Part shown: piece after piece, positions 1-5,978 of the stretch
Layout of the letters: the number at the start of each line of letters is the position of its first letter
How positions within the stretch are numbered: position 1 is the first letter of the stretch
Origin: Minisyncoccota bacterium
GTDB lineage: Bacteria; Patescibacteriota; Minisyncoccia; Phycocordibacterales; SBAW01
Length of the DNA: 8,546 nucleotides
Assembly (NCBI GenBank): GCA_020050775.1
Contig: JAGVKC010000065.1
Coordinates: forward strand, 1 to 8,546
Direction of reading: 5' to 3'
Position numbers and translations under genes: made by a program
Notes under the pieces: generated by a model
Databases searched by the model: none
Seen by the model: the letters and a program-made list of their open reading frames with translations, nothing else
Told to the model about the DNA's origin: nothing

Positions 1-8
1 AGGTACAA

Positions 9-1289
9 TTGCCTAATATGGGATCCTTCGGAGAAAAAATAACACTTCTCTTTGCAGACCGCGGTCTTCGTAACCGTCTCTTTTTCGTACTCGGGGCTCT
101 CGTAGTGTTCCGCCTTCTTGCCGCTGTACCGATTCCTGGTATCGACTCTGCCCAGCTCGCGCTCTTCTTCTCCAACAATCAATTCTTCAGCCTTCTTAAC
201 CTCTTCTCCGGCGGGGGTCTCACAACGCTTTCCATCATGATGCTTGGTGTTGGTCCGTACATTACATCCTCTATCGTTATGCAGCTTCTTACGCTTATGG
301 TGCCGCGTCTCAAGCAGCTCTATCAGGAAGAAGGAGAGCTTGGCCGCAAACGCTTTGCGCAGTACTCCCGCCTCATTACGCTTCCTGTCGCAGTTATTCA
401 GGGTATTTCCTTCCTCGTTATTCTTGAACGCCAGGGCGTGCTCCCGGCTCTTACGCCATTCCAGTTCGGCATGAACCTCCTGGTTATCGTCGCAGGCGCA
501 GTACTCCTTATGTGGATCGGTGAGCTCGTATCTGAATACGGTCTTGGTAACGGCATTTCCATCATCATCTTCGCGGGCATCGTCTCTGCGCTCCCAAGCC
601 AACTCAGCCAGCTCGTGTTCGCCTTTGATCCGTCGCAGATTCCGGTATATCTCGCATTCCTCGCACTTACAATTATTGTGACCCTGGTTGTGGTGACCAT
701 CACAGAAGCAGAACGTCCAGTCCCTGTGACCTATGCTAAGCGCGTGCGCGGTATGAAGTTTTTCGGTGGCGCTTCAACCTACCTTCCTCTGCGCCTCAAT
801 CAGGCTGGCGTTATCCCGATTATCTTTGCGCTTTCGTTTCTTCTTATCCCCCAGATGTTCGCGAGCTTCTTTGCGACCTCGACCAACCCGATTCTCTTTA
901 ACGTAAGCAACGCAATTCTTAATGGTCTTCAGAACCTCGCTATCTACGGCGTTCTCTACTTCCTCTTCGTGTTCATGTTCACGTACTTCTACACGGCTAT
1001 TACCTTCGATCCTAAGCAGATCGCAGATAATCTCCAGAAGAACGGAGCATTCATTCCAGGCGTGCGCCCGGGGTTTCCGACTCAAGAACATCTCGGCTCT
1101 GTCATCACTCGCATTACCTTCGTAGGGGCGCTCTTCCTCGGAATCATCTCAGTGCTTCCTATCGTCGTGCAATCCTTCACCGGCATTCAAGCACTCGCCA
1201 TCGGCGGTACGGGACTGCTCATCGTGGTCTCCGTCATTCTCGATCTTGCGCGCCGCATCGACTCGCAAATCTCCATCCGAGAGTACTAG
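9..1289 (+). CDS. secY: Preprotein translocase subunit SecY
   Basis: SecY forms the protein-conducting channel of the Sec translocon in the cytoplasmic membrane, with SecE/SecG and SecA or the ribosome as partners. The 426-residue product has the usual length and about ten hydrophobic segments. Family marks are visible: the first membrane helix ending in AAVPIPGID (about 38-46), the GGG plus second helix region with GVGPYITSSIVMQLL (80-94), the TEAERPVP and YAKRVRG cytoplasmic loop (232-248), and the C5 loop KNGAFIPGVRPG (344-355), which contacts SecA and ribosomes. The frame opens with TTG at 9, five bases after AGG at 1-3; an ATG at 18 is an alternative start. The window begins just before the gene, so its upstream neighbour cannot be seen. 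No adk follows directly: an independent RNA unit lies between them. Confidence 0.97.
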   Translation: MPNMGSFGEKITLLFADRGLRNRLFFVLGALVVFRLLAAVPIPGIDSAQLALFFSNNQFFSLLNLFSGGGLTTLSIMMLGVGPYITSSIVMQLLTLMVPRLKQLYQEEGELGRKRFAQYSRLITLPVAVIQGISFLVILERQGVLPALTPFQFGMNLLVIVAGAVLLMWIGELVSEYGLGNGISIIIFAGIVSALPSQLSQLVFAFDPSQIPVYLAFLALTIIVTLVVVTITEAERPVPVTYAKRVRGMKFFGGASTYLPLRLNQAGVIPIIFALSFLLIPQMFASFFATSTNPILFNVSNAILNGLQNLAIYGVLYFLFVFMFTYFYTAITFDPKQIADNLQKNGAFIPGVRPGFPTQEHLGSVITRITFVGALFLGIISVLPIVVQSFTGIQALAIGGTGLLIVVSVILDLARRIDSQISIREY

Positions 1290-1291
1290 AC

Positions 1292-1320
1292 TTGTCACGC
1301 ACGTGAACGTTCGTTAGTAT
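1292..1320 (+). promoter_or_regulatory. Promoter for the secY-adk intergenic RNA
   Basis: A -35 box TTGTCA (1292-1297, five of six matches to TTGACA) is followed after exactly 17 bases by TAGTAT (1315-1320, four of six to TATAAT). The predicted start is about 1327-1328, which is precisely where the closing helix of the downstream structured RNA begins. That agreement supports both calls. The promoter lies just after the secY stop. Confidence 0.5.
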
Positions 1321-1326
1321 TATTGA

Positions 1327-1490
1327 TGGGAGTATTGAACGGCCACACGGCCTAAAGGGACGATTAGCGAACCCTAACTTGCAGCTAAGGTTTTAAATCA
1401 CTTCGGTGTACCGAAGCTCTAGATCGATCTTCGATCGGTGGTAGATACTCTCACTTTTTAGCGCGCCTCCGGGCGCGCTTTTCTTTTTTT
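1327..1490 (+). ncRNA. Structured RNA between secY and adk, family not recognised
   Basis: About 160 nt, not coding in any convincing frame, with promoter and terminator of its own. Elements seen by eye: a closing helix of 9 pairs (1327-1335 with 1445-1453, one G-U); hairpin GGCC-ACAC-GGCC (1341-1352); a possible H-type pseudoknot in which AGGG (1356-1359) pairs with CCCT (1372-1375) and TTAGC (1364-1368), inside that loop, pairs with GCTAA (1384-1388); hairpin CTTCGG-TGTA-CCGAAG (1401-1416); hairpin GATCGA-TCT-TCGATC (1422-1436); then a terminator. It does not carry the SRP, tmRNA, RNase P or common riboswitch signatures I know. It may be a free small RNA, or a leader that controls adk-map-ndk by attenuation; the terminator sits between it and adk. 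Folding was by eye, not by energy calculation. Confidence 0.55.
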
Positions 1491-1491
1491 T
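1460..1491 (+). terminator. Strong intrinsic terminator after the intergenic RNA
   Basis: AGCGCGCC (1460-1467) pairs perfectly with GGCGCGCT (1472-1479) around a TCCG loop (a UNCG-type tetraloop closed by C-G). A T-rich tail runs to 1492. It ends the RNA that begins near 1327, so adk needs its own promoter or read-through. Confidence 0.85.
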
Positions 1492-1549
1492 TGTGAAAAG
1501 GGCTTTCGCATGTGTACTTTTCAGGCTCTCCATTCAACCTGTGCAGTTT

Positions 1550-1555
1550 TATATT
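1550..1555 (+). promoter_or_regulatory. Possible -10 box for adk-map-ndk
   Basis: TATATT (five of six to TATAAT) lies between the terminator and adk. No good -35 is seen 16-18 bases upstream. A start about seven bases downstream (about 1562) would make the transcript leaderless or nearly so at ATG 1564 or 1576. This would fit the lack of a Shine-Dalgarno sequence. Weak evidence. Confidence 0.25.
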
Positions 1556-1575
1556 TCATTGCTATGCTGGATTGG

Positions 1576-2148
1576 ATGGATACAAAAACTTTTTTAATGG
1601 TTGGTCGCCCTGGCTCAGGCAAGGGCACCCAAGCGCGCCTACTTGCAGAAAAAATAAACGCGCCGGTGTTCTCAACCGGTAACGAGTTTCGCACGCTTGC
1701 TGCAGGAGAGACCTACCTCGGAAAGCGTCTCAAGGGTGCCATGGAAGCTGGCGAACTTCTTCCTCACTGGCTCGCATCCTACATTTTTGAACATGTACTT
1801 TTTTCATTGGAGCCAGAGCAAAAAATAGTATTTGAAGGCGCATGTCGCACTGAACCGGAGTCGATTCTTTTTCACGAAATATCGCAATGGCTCAACCGCC
1901 CGTACAGAGCGGTGTATTTGAAAGTGAATGAAGACGAAGTCTATGCGCGTTTGGTAAAGCGCCATGACCTTGAAGGCCGTGCTGACGACGGAGCTGAAGT
2001 AATAAAGCGCCGATTCGAGGAATACAAGAAGAAGAACGAGGCGGTTATAGAGAGTTTCCGCTCTGCCGGGACTCTGGTAGAGGTGAACGGTGAGCAGCCT
2101 ATAGAGGCCGTTCATGCAGAAATTCTGCAGGCACTCAATATCCAATGA
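1576..2148 (+). CDS. adk: Adenylate kinase (short-lid type)
   Basis: Transfers phosphate between ATP and AMP to give ADP in the cytoplasm. With the start chosen here it has 190 residues: P-loop GRPGSGKGTQ at 10-19, the AMP-binding STGNEFR segment at 33-39 (family STGD-hLR), and a short lid with GRADD at 134-138 followed by KRRFEEY. The conserved DGFPRT stretch of the family reads EGACRT at 87-92, keeping the arginine but not D, F or P. The open frame reaches back to ATG 1510, and ATG 1564 is also possible; 1576 puts the P-loop at the usual distance from the N-terminus, and none of the three has a Shine-Dalgarno. The last codons overlap the map start (ATGA at 2145-2148), so the two are probably translationally coupled. 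It could be a related nucleoside monophosphate kinase, but adk beside secY and map is the standard order. Confidence 0.9.
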   Translation: MDTKTFLMVGRPGSGKGTQARLLAEKINAPVFSTGNEFRTLAAGETYLGKRLKGAMEAGELLPHWLASYIFEHVLFSLEPEQKIVFEGACRTEPESILFHEISQWLNRPYRAVYLKVNEDEVYARLVKRHDLEGRADDGAEVIKRRFEEYKKKNEAVIESFRSAGTLVEVNGEQPIEAVHAEILQALNIQ

Positions 2149-2909
2149 TCGCGAAAAAATCAGAAGACATACAGAACCTGCGAGAAGCAGGAAAGATACT
2201 GGCGAGCGCACTCCAGCATGTGGCAACTTTGGTGCGCCCAGGTGTTTCCACTGCAAAGCTTGATGTGGCAGCCGAAAAATATATTCGCGACGCAGGCGCA
2301 GTGCCTGCATTTCTTAATTACATGCCAGATGGGGCTACATCGGCTTTTCCTGCTGTGCTGTGTGTGTCTATAAACGACGAAGTGGTACATGGCATACCAA
2401 GCGAAGAGCGCATTATTACGCAGGGCGACTTGGTCATGCTCGACCTTGGGCTTTCATACAACGGACTTTTTTCTGACGCTGCAATTACTGTCTGTGCGGG
2501 CGCATGTGATGAAAAAGGTACACGCCTTATTAAGGCAACACAAGAAGCGCTTGCTGCTGCAATAGAAGTTGCAAAAGCAGGCAACCGAACTGGCGACATT
2601 GGTGCTGCGATTGAAGCGGTAGCTAAAAAATATAACCTAAGTGTGGTGGATGAACTTGGCGGACACTCACTTGGTCTTGTTCCTCATGAAAAGCCTTTTG
2701 TTTCAAATACAGGAAAAGCAGGCACGGGAGAAATTCTTTCCGAAGGGCTTATCATTGCCATTGAGCCTATCTTTACTGAAGGTAAGCCTGACATATTTCT
2801 CGACTCGGATGAGTGGACTTATCGTACTGAAGATGGCTCTCGCAGCGCAGAAACCGAACACACGGTTATGGTGACAAAAGACGGCGCAGAAGTGCTAACC
2901 CGCGTGTAG
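2145..2909 (+). CDS. map: Methionine aminopeptidase, type I
   Basis: Removes the initiator methionine from nascent proteins; a cytoplasmic dinuclear-metal enzyme. The 254-residue length matches bacterial type Ia enzymes without extra N-terminal domain. The pita-bread fold residues are all present: H82 in VVHGIP, metal ligands D100 (MLDLG) and D111 (FSDAA), H174 in GGHSLG, H181 in HEKP, E207 in IAIEPIF and E238 in ETEHTV. The usual GHGIG motif reads GHSLG here, a mild variant. The ATG overlaps the adk TGA, giving the common adk-map pair, but the gene that follows is ndk, not infA as in the classical spc/alpha arrangement. There are 33 bases between the map stop and the ndk start. Confidence 0.97.
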   Translation: MIAKKSEDIQNLREAGKILASALQHVATLVRPGVSTAKLDVAAEKYIRDAGAVPAFLNYMPDGATSAFPAVLCVSINDEVVHGIPSEERIITQGDLVMLDLGLSYNGLFSDAAITVCAGACDEKGTRLIKATQEALAAAIEVAKAGNRTGDIGAAIEAVAKKYNLSVVDELGGHSLGLVPHEKPFVSNTGKAGTGEILSEGLIIAIEPIFTEGKPDIFLDSDEWTYRTEDGSRSAETEHTVMVTKDGAEVLTRV

Positions 2910-2942
2910 CGTTCATTGCCAAAAGGAGCAGGGTAAGGTACA

Positions 2943-3536
2943 GTGGCTCGCAATATGAATCCGAAAGAAGAAAAGACATTTATCCTCATAAAACCAGACG
3001 GTATACGCAAAGGCCTCGTTGGCGAGATTATTAAGCGCATCGAACAGCGCGATCTTAAGGTCGTGGCGCTTGAAATGTTCCATGCGTCTCGCAAGGAAAT
3101 GGACAGCCACTATCCTAAAGACGAAAAGTGGCTCGGCCGCATAGGCGAAAAGACTATGGCTACCTACACTAAATATGGCCATGACGTGAAGCGCGACTTT
3201 GGCACTTCTGACCTGGTTAAGATAGGCCGCACTGTTCGTGGGTGGCTTCTGGATTTCATGGCTTCTGCGCCAATGATAAAAATGGTGGTCCAGGGAGTGC
3301 ATGCAGTAGACATGGTGCGCAAAATCGTAGGTCCTACCATGCCGTATTTGGCAGAAATGGGTACTATTCGAGGCGATTACTCGGCAGACTCTGCGGTAAG
3401 CGCAAACCTCGAGAAGCGCGCGGTATTTAACCTGGTACATGCATCAGAAACCCAGGCGGAAGCAAAACACGAAATCGCACACTGGTTTAAGAAAGATCAG
3501 ATACACAAATACAAACGCTTCGGTGTTGATGAATAG
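2943..3536 (+). CDS. ndk: Nucleoside diphosphate kinase, long form with insertion
   Basis: Balances nucleoside triphosphates by moving the gamma phosphate from ATP to other NDPs through a phosphohistidine. Of 197 residues, the N-terminal KTFILIKPDGIRKGLVGEII (11-30) and the C-terminal GPTMP, GTIRGDY and NLVHASET segments are typical; H166 is the catalytic histidine and K17 the nucleotide-binding lysine. The usual enzyme has about 140-150 residues. The extra length lies mainly at about 57-103, between the Y of SHYPKD and the LLDFMASAPMIKMVVQG strand. The active site reads HASET where most bacteria have HGSDS. GTG 2943 is used as start, with AGGAG at 2924-2928 (14-base spacer) and a closer AAGG at 2935-2938; ATG 2955 is an alternative. 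It closes the adk-map-ndk cluster, so two nucleotide-balance kinases are probably co-transcribed. Confidence 0.93.
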   Translation: MARNMNPKEEKTFILIKPDGIRKGLVGEIIKRIEQRDLKVVALEMFHASRKEMDSHYPKDEKWLGRIGEKTMATYTKYGHDVKRDFGTSDLVKIGRTVRGWLLDFMASAPMIKMVVQGVHAVDMVRKIVGPTMPYLAEMGTIRGDYSADSAVSANLEKRAVFNLVHASETQAEAKHEIAHWFKKDQIHKYKRFGVDE

Positions 3537-3566
3537 AAAAAGCCGGACTTTATGTCCGGCTTTTTT
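3537..3566 (+). terminator. Bidirectional terminator between ndk and the convergent small gene
   Basis: AAAAAGCCGGAC (3537-3548) pairs with GTCCGGCTTTTT (3554-3565) around TTTAT. The A-run on one side and T-run on the other make it able to stop transcription from both directions. It begins one base after the ndk stop and ends just before the stop of the minus-strand gene. Confidence 0.9.
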
Positions 3567-3567
3567 A

Positions 3568-3825
3568 TTACGCAGCTTTTCTACAATGAGATCCAGATAT
3601 GTCCAGCTCCCGTAAAAGGGAAATGGGTTCTACTGGGTATGGCCTGCAGTTCCAGTAGAACGAAGCATGGCTCATAATCGTGAGGATTTTCTCCAATGCT
3701 TCTTCGTCAGAATTTGCGTCAAACGACTCCTTAAACTCTACGCGCTCTAGCGTATTACGTCTGTCGCCTTCTGCGTCTCCGCCATGAGCAAATTGCCAAC
3801 GGCGAGAGTTGAATTGGTATCGCAT
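3568..3825 (-). CDS. Small hypothetical protein, 85 residues
   Basis: No family recognised. Start is supported by GGAGA (plus positions 3832-3836) six bases upstream of the ATG, one of the few clear Shine-Dalgarno sites here. The product is soluble, with a basic and aromatic N-terminus (RYQFNSRRWQF), an acidic middle with an apparent helix DANSDEEALEKILTIM (36-51), and a C-terminus with CRPYP and ISLLREL. It has two cysteines (59 and 81), so no classical zinc-binding set. It is monocistronic and convergent with ndk across a shared terminator. I judge it a real gene from the ribosome site, terminator placement and protein-like composition, but the function is unknown. Confidence 0.6.
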   Translation of the reverse strand: MRYQFNSRRWQFAHGGDAEGDRRNTLERVEFKESFDANSDEEALEKILTIMSHASFYWNCRPYPVEPISLLRELDISGSHCRKAA

Positions 3826-3944
3826 CAGTTTTCTCCGGGTGCATTCTATTTAAAACCTAACAGGACAGTGTGTTTGCAGCAAGTAATTGACGAATAGTCA
3901 AACAAATCGCTATCCCCGCACTATAGGTCTGGGTTTTTTGATTT

Positions 3945-3953
3945 TGATATACT
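3945..3953 (+). promoter_or_regulatory. Extended -10 promoter for the rod-like RNA
   Basis: TGATATACT: TATACT (3948-3953) preceded by the TG of an extended -10 (3945-3946). No -35 box is evident at 3924-3931, as is acceptable for extended -10 promoters. The predicted start, about seven bases downstream, is G3960, exactly the first base of the long terminal helix of the RNA. Confidence 0.5.
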
Positions 3954-3959
3954 GAGTGA

Positions 3960-4105
3960 GGACCGTGAAGGCAAATGTCCTTAAGTGAATCTCAAGGGAG
4001 TCGGAAGGCTGGCGTGCCGTGGTACGCCGATACGACACCCACCTAACACAGGGAGACACTTGCTTTCACAGTCCGCTACAGCGCGTCCCCGTCCTGGGGC
4101 GCTTT
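3960..4105 (+). ncRNA. Rod-like structured RNA, 6S-like in outline, family not recognised
   Basis: The 5' and 3' parts form a long helix: 3960-3979 pairs with 4055-4074 over 20 positions with only two mismatches (C3964 with A4070, A3975 with C4059). Inside, TTAAGTG (3981-3987) can pair with CACCTAA (4040-4046) with one mismatch; GGGAGTCG (3996-4003) pairs with CGACACCC (4033-4040) with one A-A; GGCGTG (4011-4016) pairs with TACGCC (4023-4028) at the tip. C4040 can serve only one of the two inner helices. Asymmetric internal loops separate these. A GC hairpin with short T-run follows at 4080-4103. The terminal stem, bubble and apical stem outline resembles 6S RNA, but it is short (about 115-145 nt) and I do not see 6S sequence marks. 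It could also be the leader of the membrane protein gene at 4146. Confidence 0.5.
4080..4105 (+). terminator. Possible weak terminator of the rod-like RNA
   Basis: AGCG (4080-4083) pairs with CGCT (4100-4103) and CCCC (4087-4090) with GGGG (4096-4099), with three unpaired bases on the left arm and loop GTCCT. Only TTT follows, so termination efficiency is doubtful; partial read-through into the gene at 4146 is likely. Confidence 0.35.
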
Positions 4106-4145
4106 GTATAAGTAATCCTTCAATCGACACTAGGACGACATAATT

Positions 4146-4546
4146 TTGCAAAATCACATGGCGCTTTTTTTAATATACTCGCAGTACTCCTGGCCATCCT
4201 TGTATCTGCTTTTCACTACTACGCAATCGAATACTCGCTGTACTGGTTTTATAGTGCCATCGACATTATTCCGCACGTGCTTGCGGGACTTGCGATAGGA
4301 GCCTGGTCTGGGGCGGTGGGTTCTCGACTTTCATTGCGCCCATCTCGCATGGCGCTCTTTGCGCTCTGCGCGACACTGGCGGTGTCTGTAGCGTGGGAAG
4401 TAATGGAATTTTCTCTTGGGTTAACACGTATAGAACCAGCGCTCGTAGGGGACACGGCAGTCGATCTCGCGAGCGCATTTGTAGGGAGCATGCTTATCGT
4501 GCCGCTGTATGCTGTTTTGTTTAAGAAATATAGGACTAACCAGTAA
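4146..4546 (+). CDS. Small four-helix membrane protein needing a -1 shift
   Basis: Function unknown. The protein-coding frame is open from 4112 to TAA 4544-4546 but has no ATG, GTG or TTG before GTG 4277. The natural starts, TTG 4146 (AGGA at 4132-4135, ten-base spacer) and ATG 4158, lie in another frame and join the coding frame if one T is gained or re-read in the T7 run 4165-4171. The joined product from 4158 has 129 residues and about four membrane helices (about 6-24, 34-53, 66-86, 104-125). It carries a D-x3-H-x3-G motif (D36, H40, G44), a WEVMEF motif and a GDTAVDL motif. This D..H, WE..E, D..DL pattern recalls small membrane proteins of unknown function (DUF2238/YjdF-like), an assignment from memory. 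A start at GTG 4277 would remove the first helix and the D/H motif. It may be an intact frameshifted gene, an assembly error in the T-run, or a recent pseudogene. Confidence 0.6.
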
Positions 4547-4555
4547 ATTACCAAA

Positions 4556-4604
4556 CGGCCGCGTTTTAAACGACGTAAACGCGGCATGATTTCGCTAAAT
4601 CACA
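4556..4604 (+). promoter_or_regulatory. Two-hairpin leader element, copy A (upstream of the beta-CASP gene)
   Basis: Hairpin 1: GCCGCGTTT (4558-4566) with AAACGCGGC (4577-4585), loop about 10 nt with TAAACGACG. Hairpin 2: TGATTT (4587-4592) with AAATCA (4597-4602), loop CGCT. The start ATG is at 4605, two bases after hairpin 2, and there is no Shine-Dalgarno. The element matches, at 38 of 48 ungapped positions, the one before rpmI on the other strand, with compensatory changes in both stems. Probably a translational regulatory RNA; a DNA operator or small dispersed repeat is the alternative. Confidence 0.7.
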
Positions 4605-5966
4605 ATGAAAAGTACACTTACATTTGCAGGCGGAGCCGGTTCTGTAACCGGCTCTAACTTTCTTCTAGAAACCGGAGGTGCGAAGTTTTTAGTCGACTGC
4701 GGTATGTCGCAAGGATTGCGTTCGCAAGAGTCACGCAACTGGGATCCGTTCCCGTATGATCCTGCCTCCATTGATGTGCTGGTTATTACGCACGCACATA
4801 TCGACCACATCGGCCGTATTCCGCGCTTAGTAAAGAGAGGTTTTAAGGGCCGCATTATTTCCACCAGCGCAACTAAAGCGCTCTCAGGACCTCTACTGGA
4901 AGATGCGCACAAGATTATGGAATACGATGCGCCACGCACGCAGCGCGAGCCTCTCTACGACGTAGACGACATTTCTCGCTCGATGGCGCTGTGGGACACA
5001 CTTGCGTACCACGAAGCAAAAAAACTCCCTGATGGTTTTACTCTCGAACTCCTTAACTCTGGCCATATCCTCGGTTCTTCCATGGCAAAGTTCACTCGCG
5101 GCGGACGCTCGCTCGTAGTAACAGGGGACCTTGGCGGCGGCAATTCGCCGCTTCTCCCTTTGTGCGAAAGTGCGGCCGGAGCACACTATCTAGTTATGGA
5201 AAGTGTATACGGCGATCGTGTGCGCCTAGAGGAAGTAGCACAACACGAACGACTGGAAGACGTGATAGAAGACACAATGTCTCGCGGCGGCACCCTCCTT
5301 ATTCCTGCGTTTTCTACTGAACGTACGCAAGATATTCTTTTTGTTATTCGCGCACTCATGCAGGAGAAACGTATTCCCTCAGTACCGGTGTACCTAGACT
5401 CGCCCTTGGCACAAAAAATAACAGCCGCGTTCGTTGCGCACCCAGAATTCTTTAATGATGAGATACGCACGCGTGTTCTAGGGGGAGAAAGAATATTTGA
5501 ATTTCCAGAACTCCAGTATGCAGAAACACCAGAGCAGTCCCGCGCGATACATTCTCGCAAAGGCTCAAAGATAATTCTAGCAGGTTCTGGCATGAGCAAT
5601 GGTGGTCGGGTCGTAGGACATGACCACTATGTATTGCCGGACAAGAATTCCACTCTGCTCATTGTCGGGTATCAGTCTGTAGGCAGCTTGGGTAGAAAAC
5701 TGGCTGAAGGGGCTAAAAAAGTAGAACTCCATGAAGAAACAGTTCCGGTCAAAGCGCGTGTTGAGACCATGTACAGTTTTTCAGCACACATGGACAGCGA
5801 ACAGCTTTTGGAGTTTGCGAATAAGGCAAGTGAAAAAGTAGAAGAAGTGTTCGTGGTAGAAGGGGAGCTTGCGTCTGCAATGTTTCTTACCCAGCGTATA
5901 CGAGAATATCTGGGCTTGCGCGCGACTGCACAGGAAGGTGGTGCCAAGGCAGAGCTCAGTTTGTAG
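4605..5966 (+). CDS. MBL-fold beta-CASP ribonuclease family protein
   Basis: A 453-residue metallo-beta-lactamase/beta-CASP protein of the CPSF-like group, expected to cut RNA (endo- and/or 5' exonuclease) with two zinc ions in the cytoplasm. Motifs are complete: D31 in LVDCG, HAHIDH at 63-68, H154 in SGHILGSS, D175 in VVTGDLGG; then the beta-CASP insert with motif A E199 (VMES), motif B H339 after SGMSNGGRVVGH, and motif C H395 (FSAHMD). There is no KH domain or RNase J-type C-terminal domain, so it resembles the short TTHA0252-type enzymes and not RNase J. The start is ATG 4605 without Shine-Dalgarno, immediately after a two-hairpin element shared with rpmI. The next gene follows 12 bases after its stop. 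Precise RNA substrates cannot be read from the sequence. Confidence 0.92.
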   Translation: MKSTLTFAGGAGSVTGSNFLLETGGAKFLVDCGMSQGLRSQESRNWDPFPYDPASIDVLVITHAHIDHIGRIPRLVKRGFKGRIISTSATKALSGPLLEDAHKIMEYDAPRTQREPLYDVDDISRSMALWDTLAYHEAKKLPDGFTLELLNSGHILGSSMAKFTRGGRSLVVTGDLGGGNSPLLPLCESAAGAHYLVMESVYGDRVRLEEVAQHERLEDVIEDTMSRGGTLLIPAFSTERTQDILFVIRALMQEKRIPSVPVYLDSPLAQKITAAFVAHPEFFNDEIRTRVLGGERIFEFPELQYAETPEQSRAIHSRKGSKIILAGSGMSNGGRVVGHDHYVLPDKNSTLLIVGYQSVGSLGRKLAEGAKKVELHEETVPVKARVETMYSFSAHMDSEQLLEFANKASEKVEEVFVVEGELASAMFLTQRIREYLGLRATAQEGGAKAELSL

Positions 5967-5978
5967 TAGAATAAAGCA

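Noticed and set aside
774..1091. Long open frame on the minus strand inside secY, rich in charged residues
   Set aside because: It is antisense to a clear secY; the composition mirrors the hydrophobic codons of secY and shows no start signal.
1510..1575. Longer adk N-terminus starting at ATG 1510
   Set aside because: It would add 22 residues before the usual N-terminus, with no Shine-Dalgarno and no similarity to the family; the -10-like TATATT lies within it. ATG 1576 places the P-loop at the normal distance.
3826..3959. tRNA or second gene upstream of the rod-like RNA
   Set aside because: No T-arm consensus, no acceptor pairing and no protein-like frame; only a small TTGAC/GTCAA hairpin (3887-3901) and AT-rich sequence were found.
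3960..4105. SRP (4.5S) RNA identity for the rod-like RNA
   Set aside because: The conserved apical GGAA tetraloop with the AAGCAGCC strand is missing; the GGAAGG here lies in an internal loop with the wrong partner strand.
4172..4179. TATACT at 4174-4179 as a promoter
   Set aside because: It lies inside the membrane-protein coding frame, with no -35 at a usual spacing; TTGCAA at 4146 is 22 bases away.
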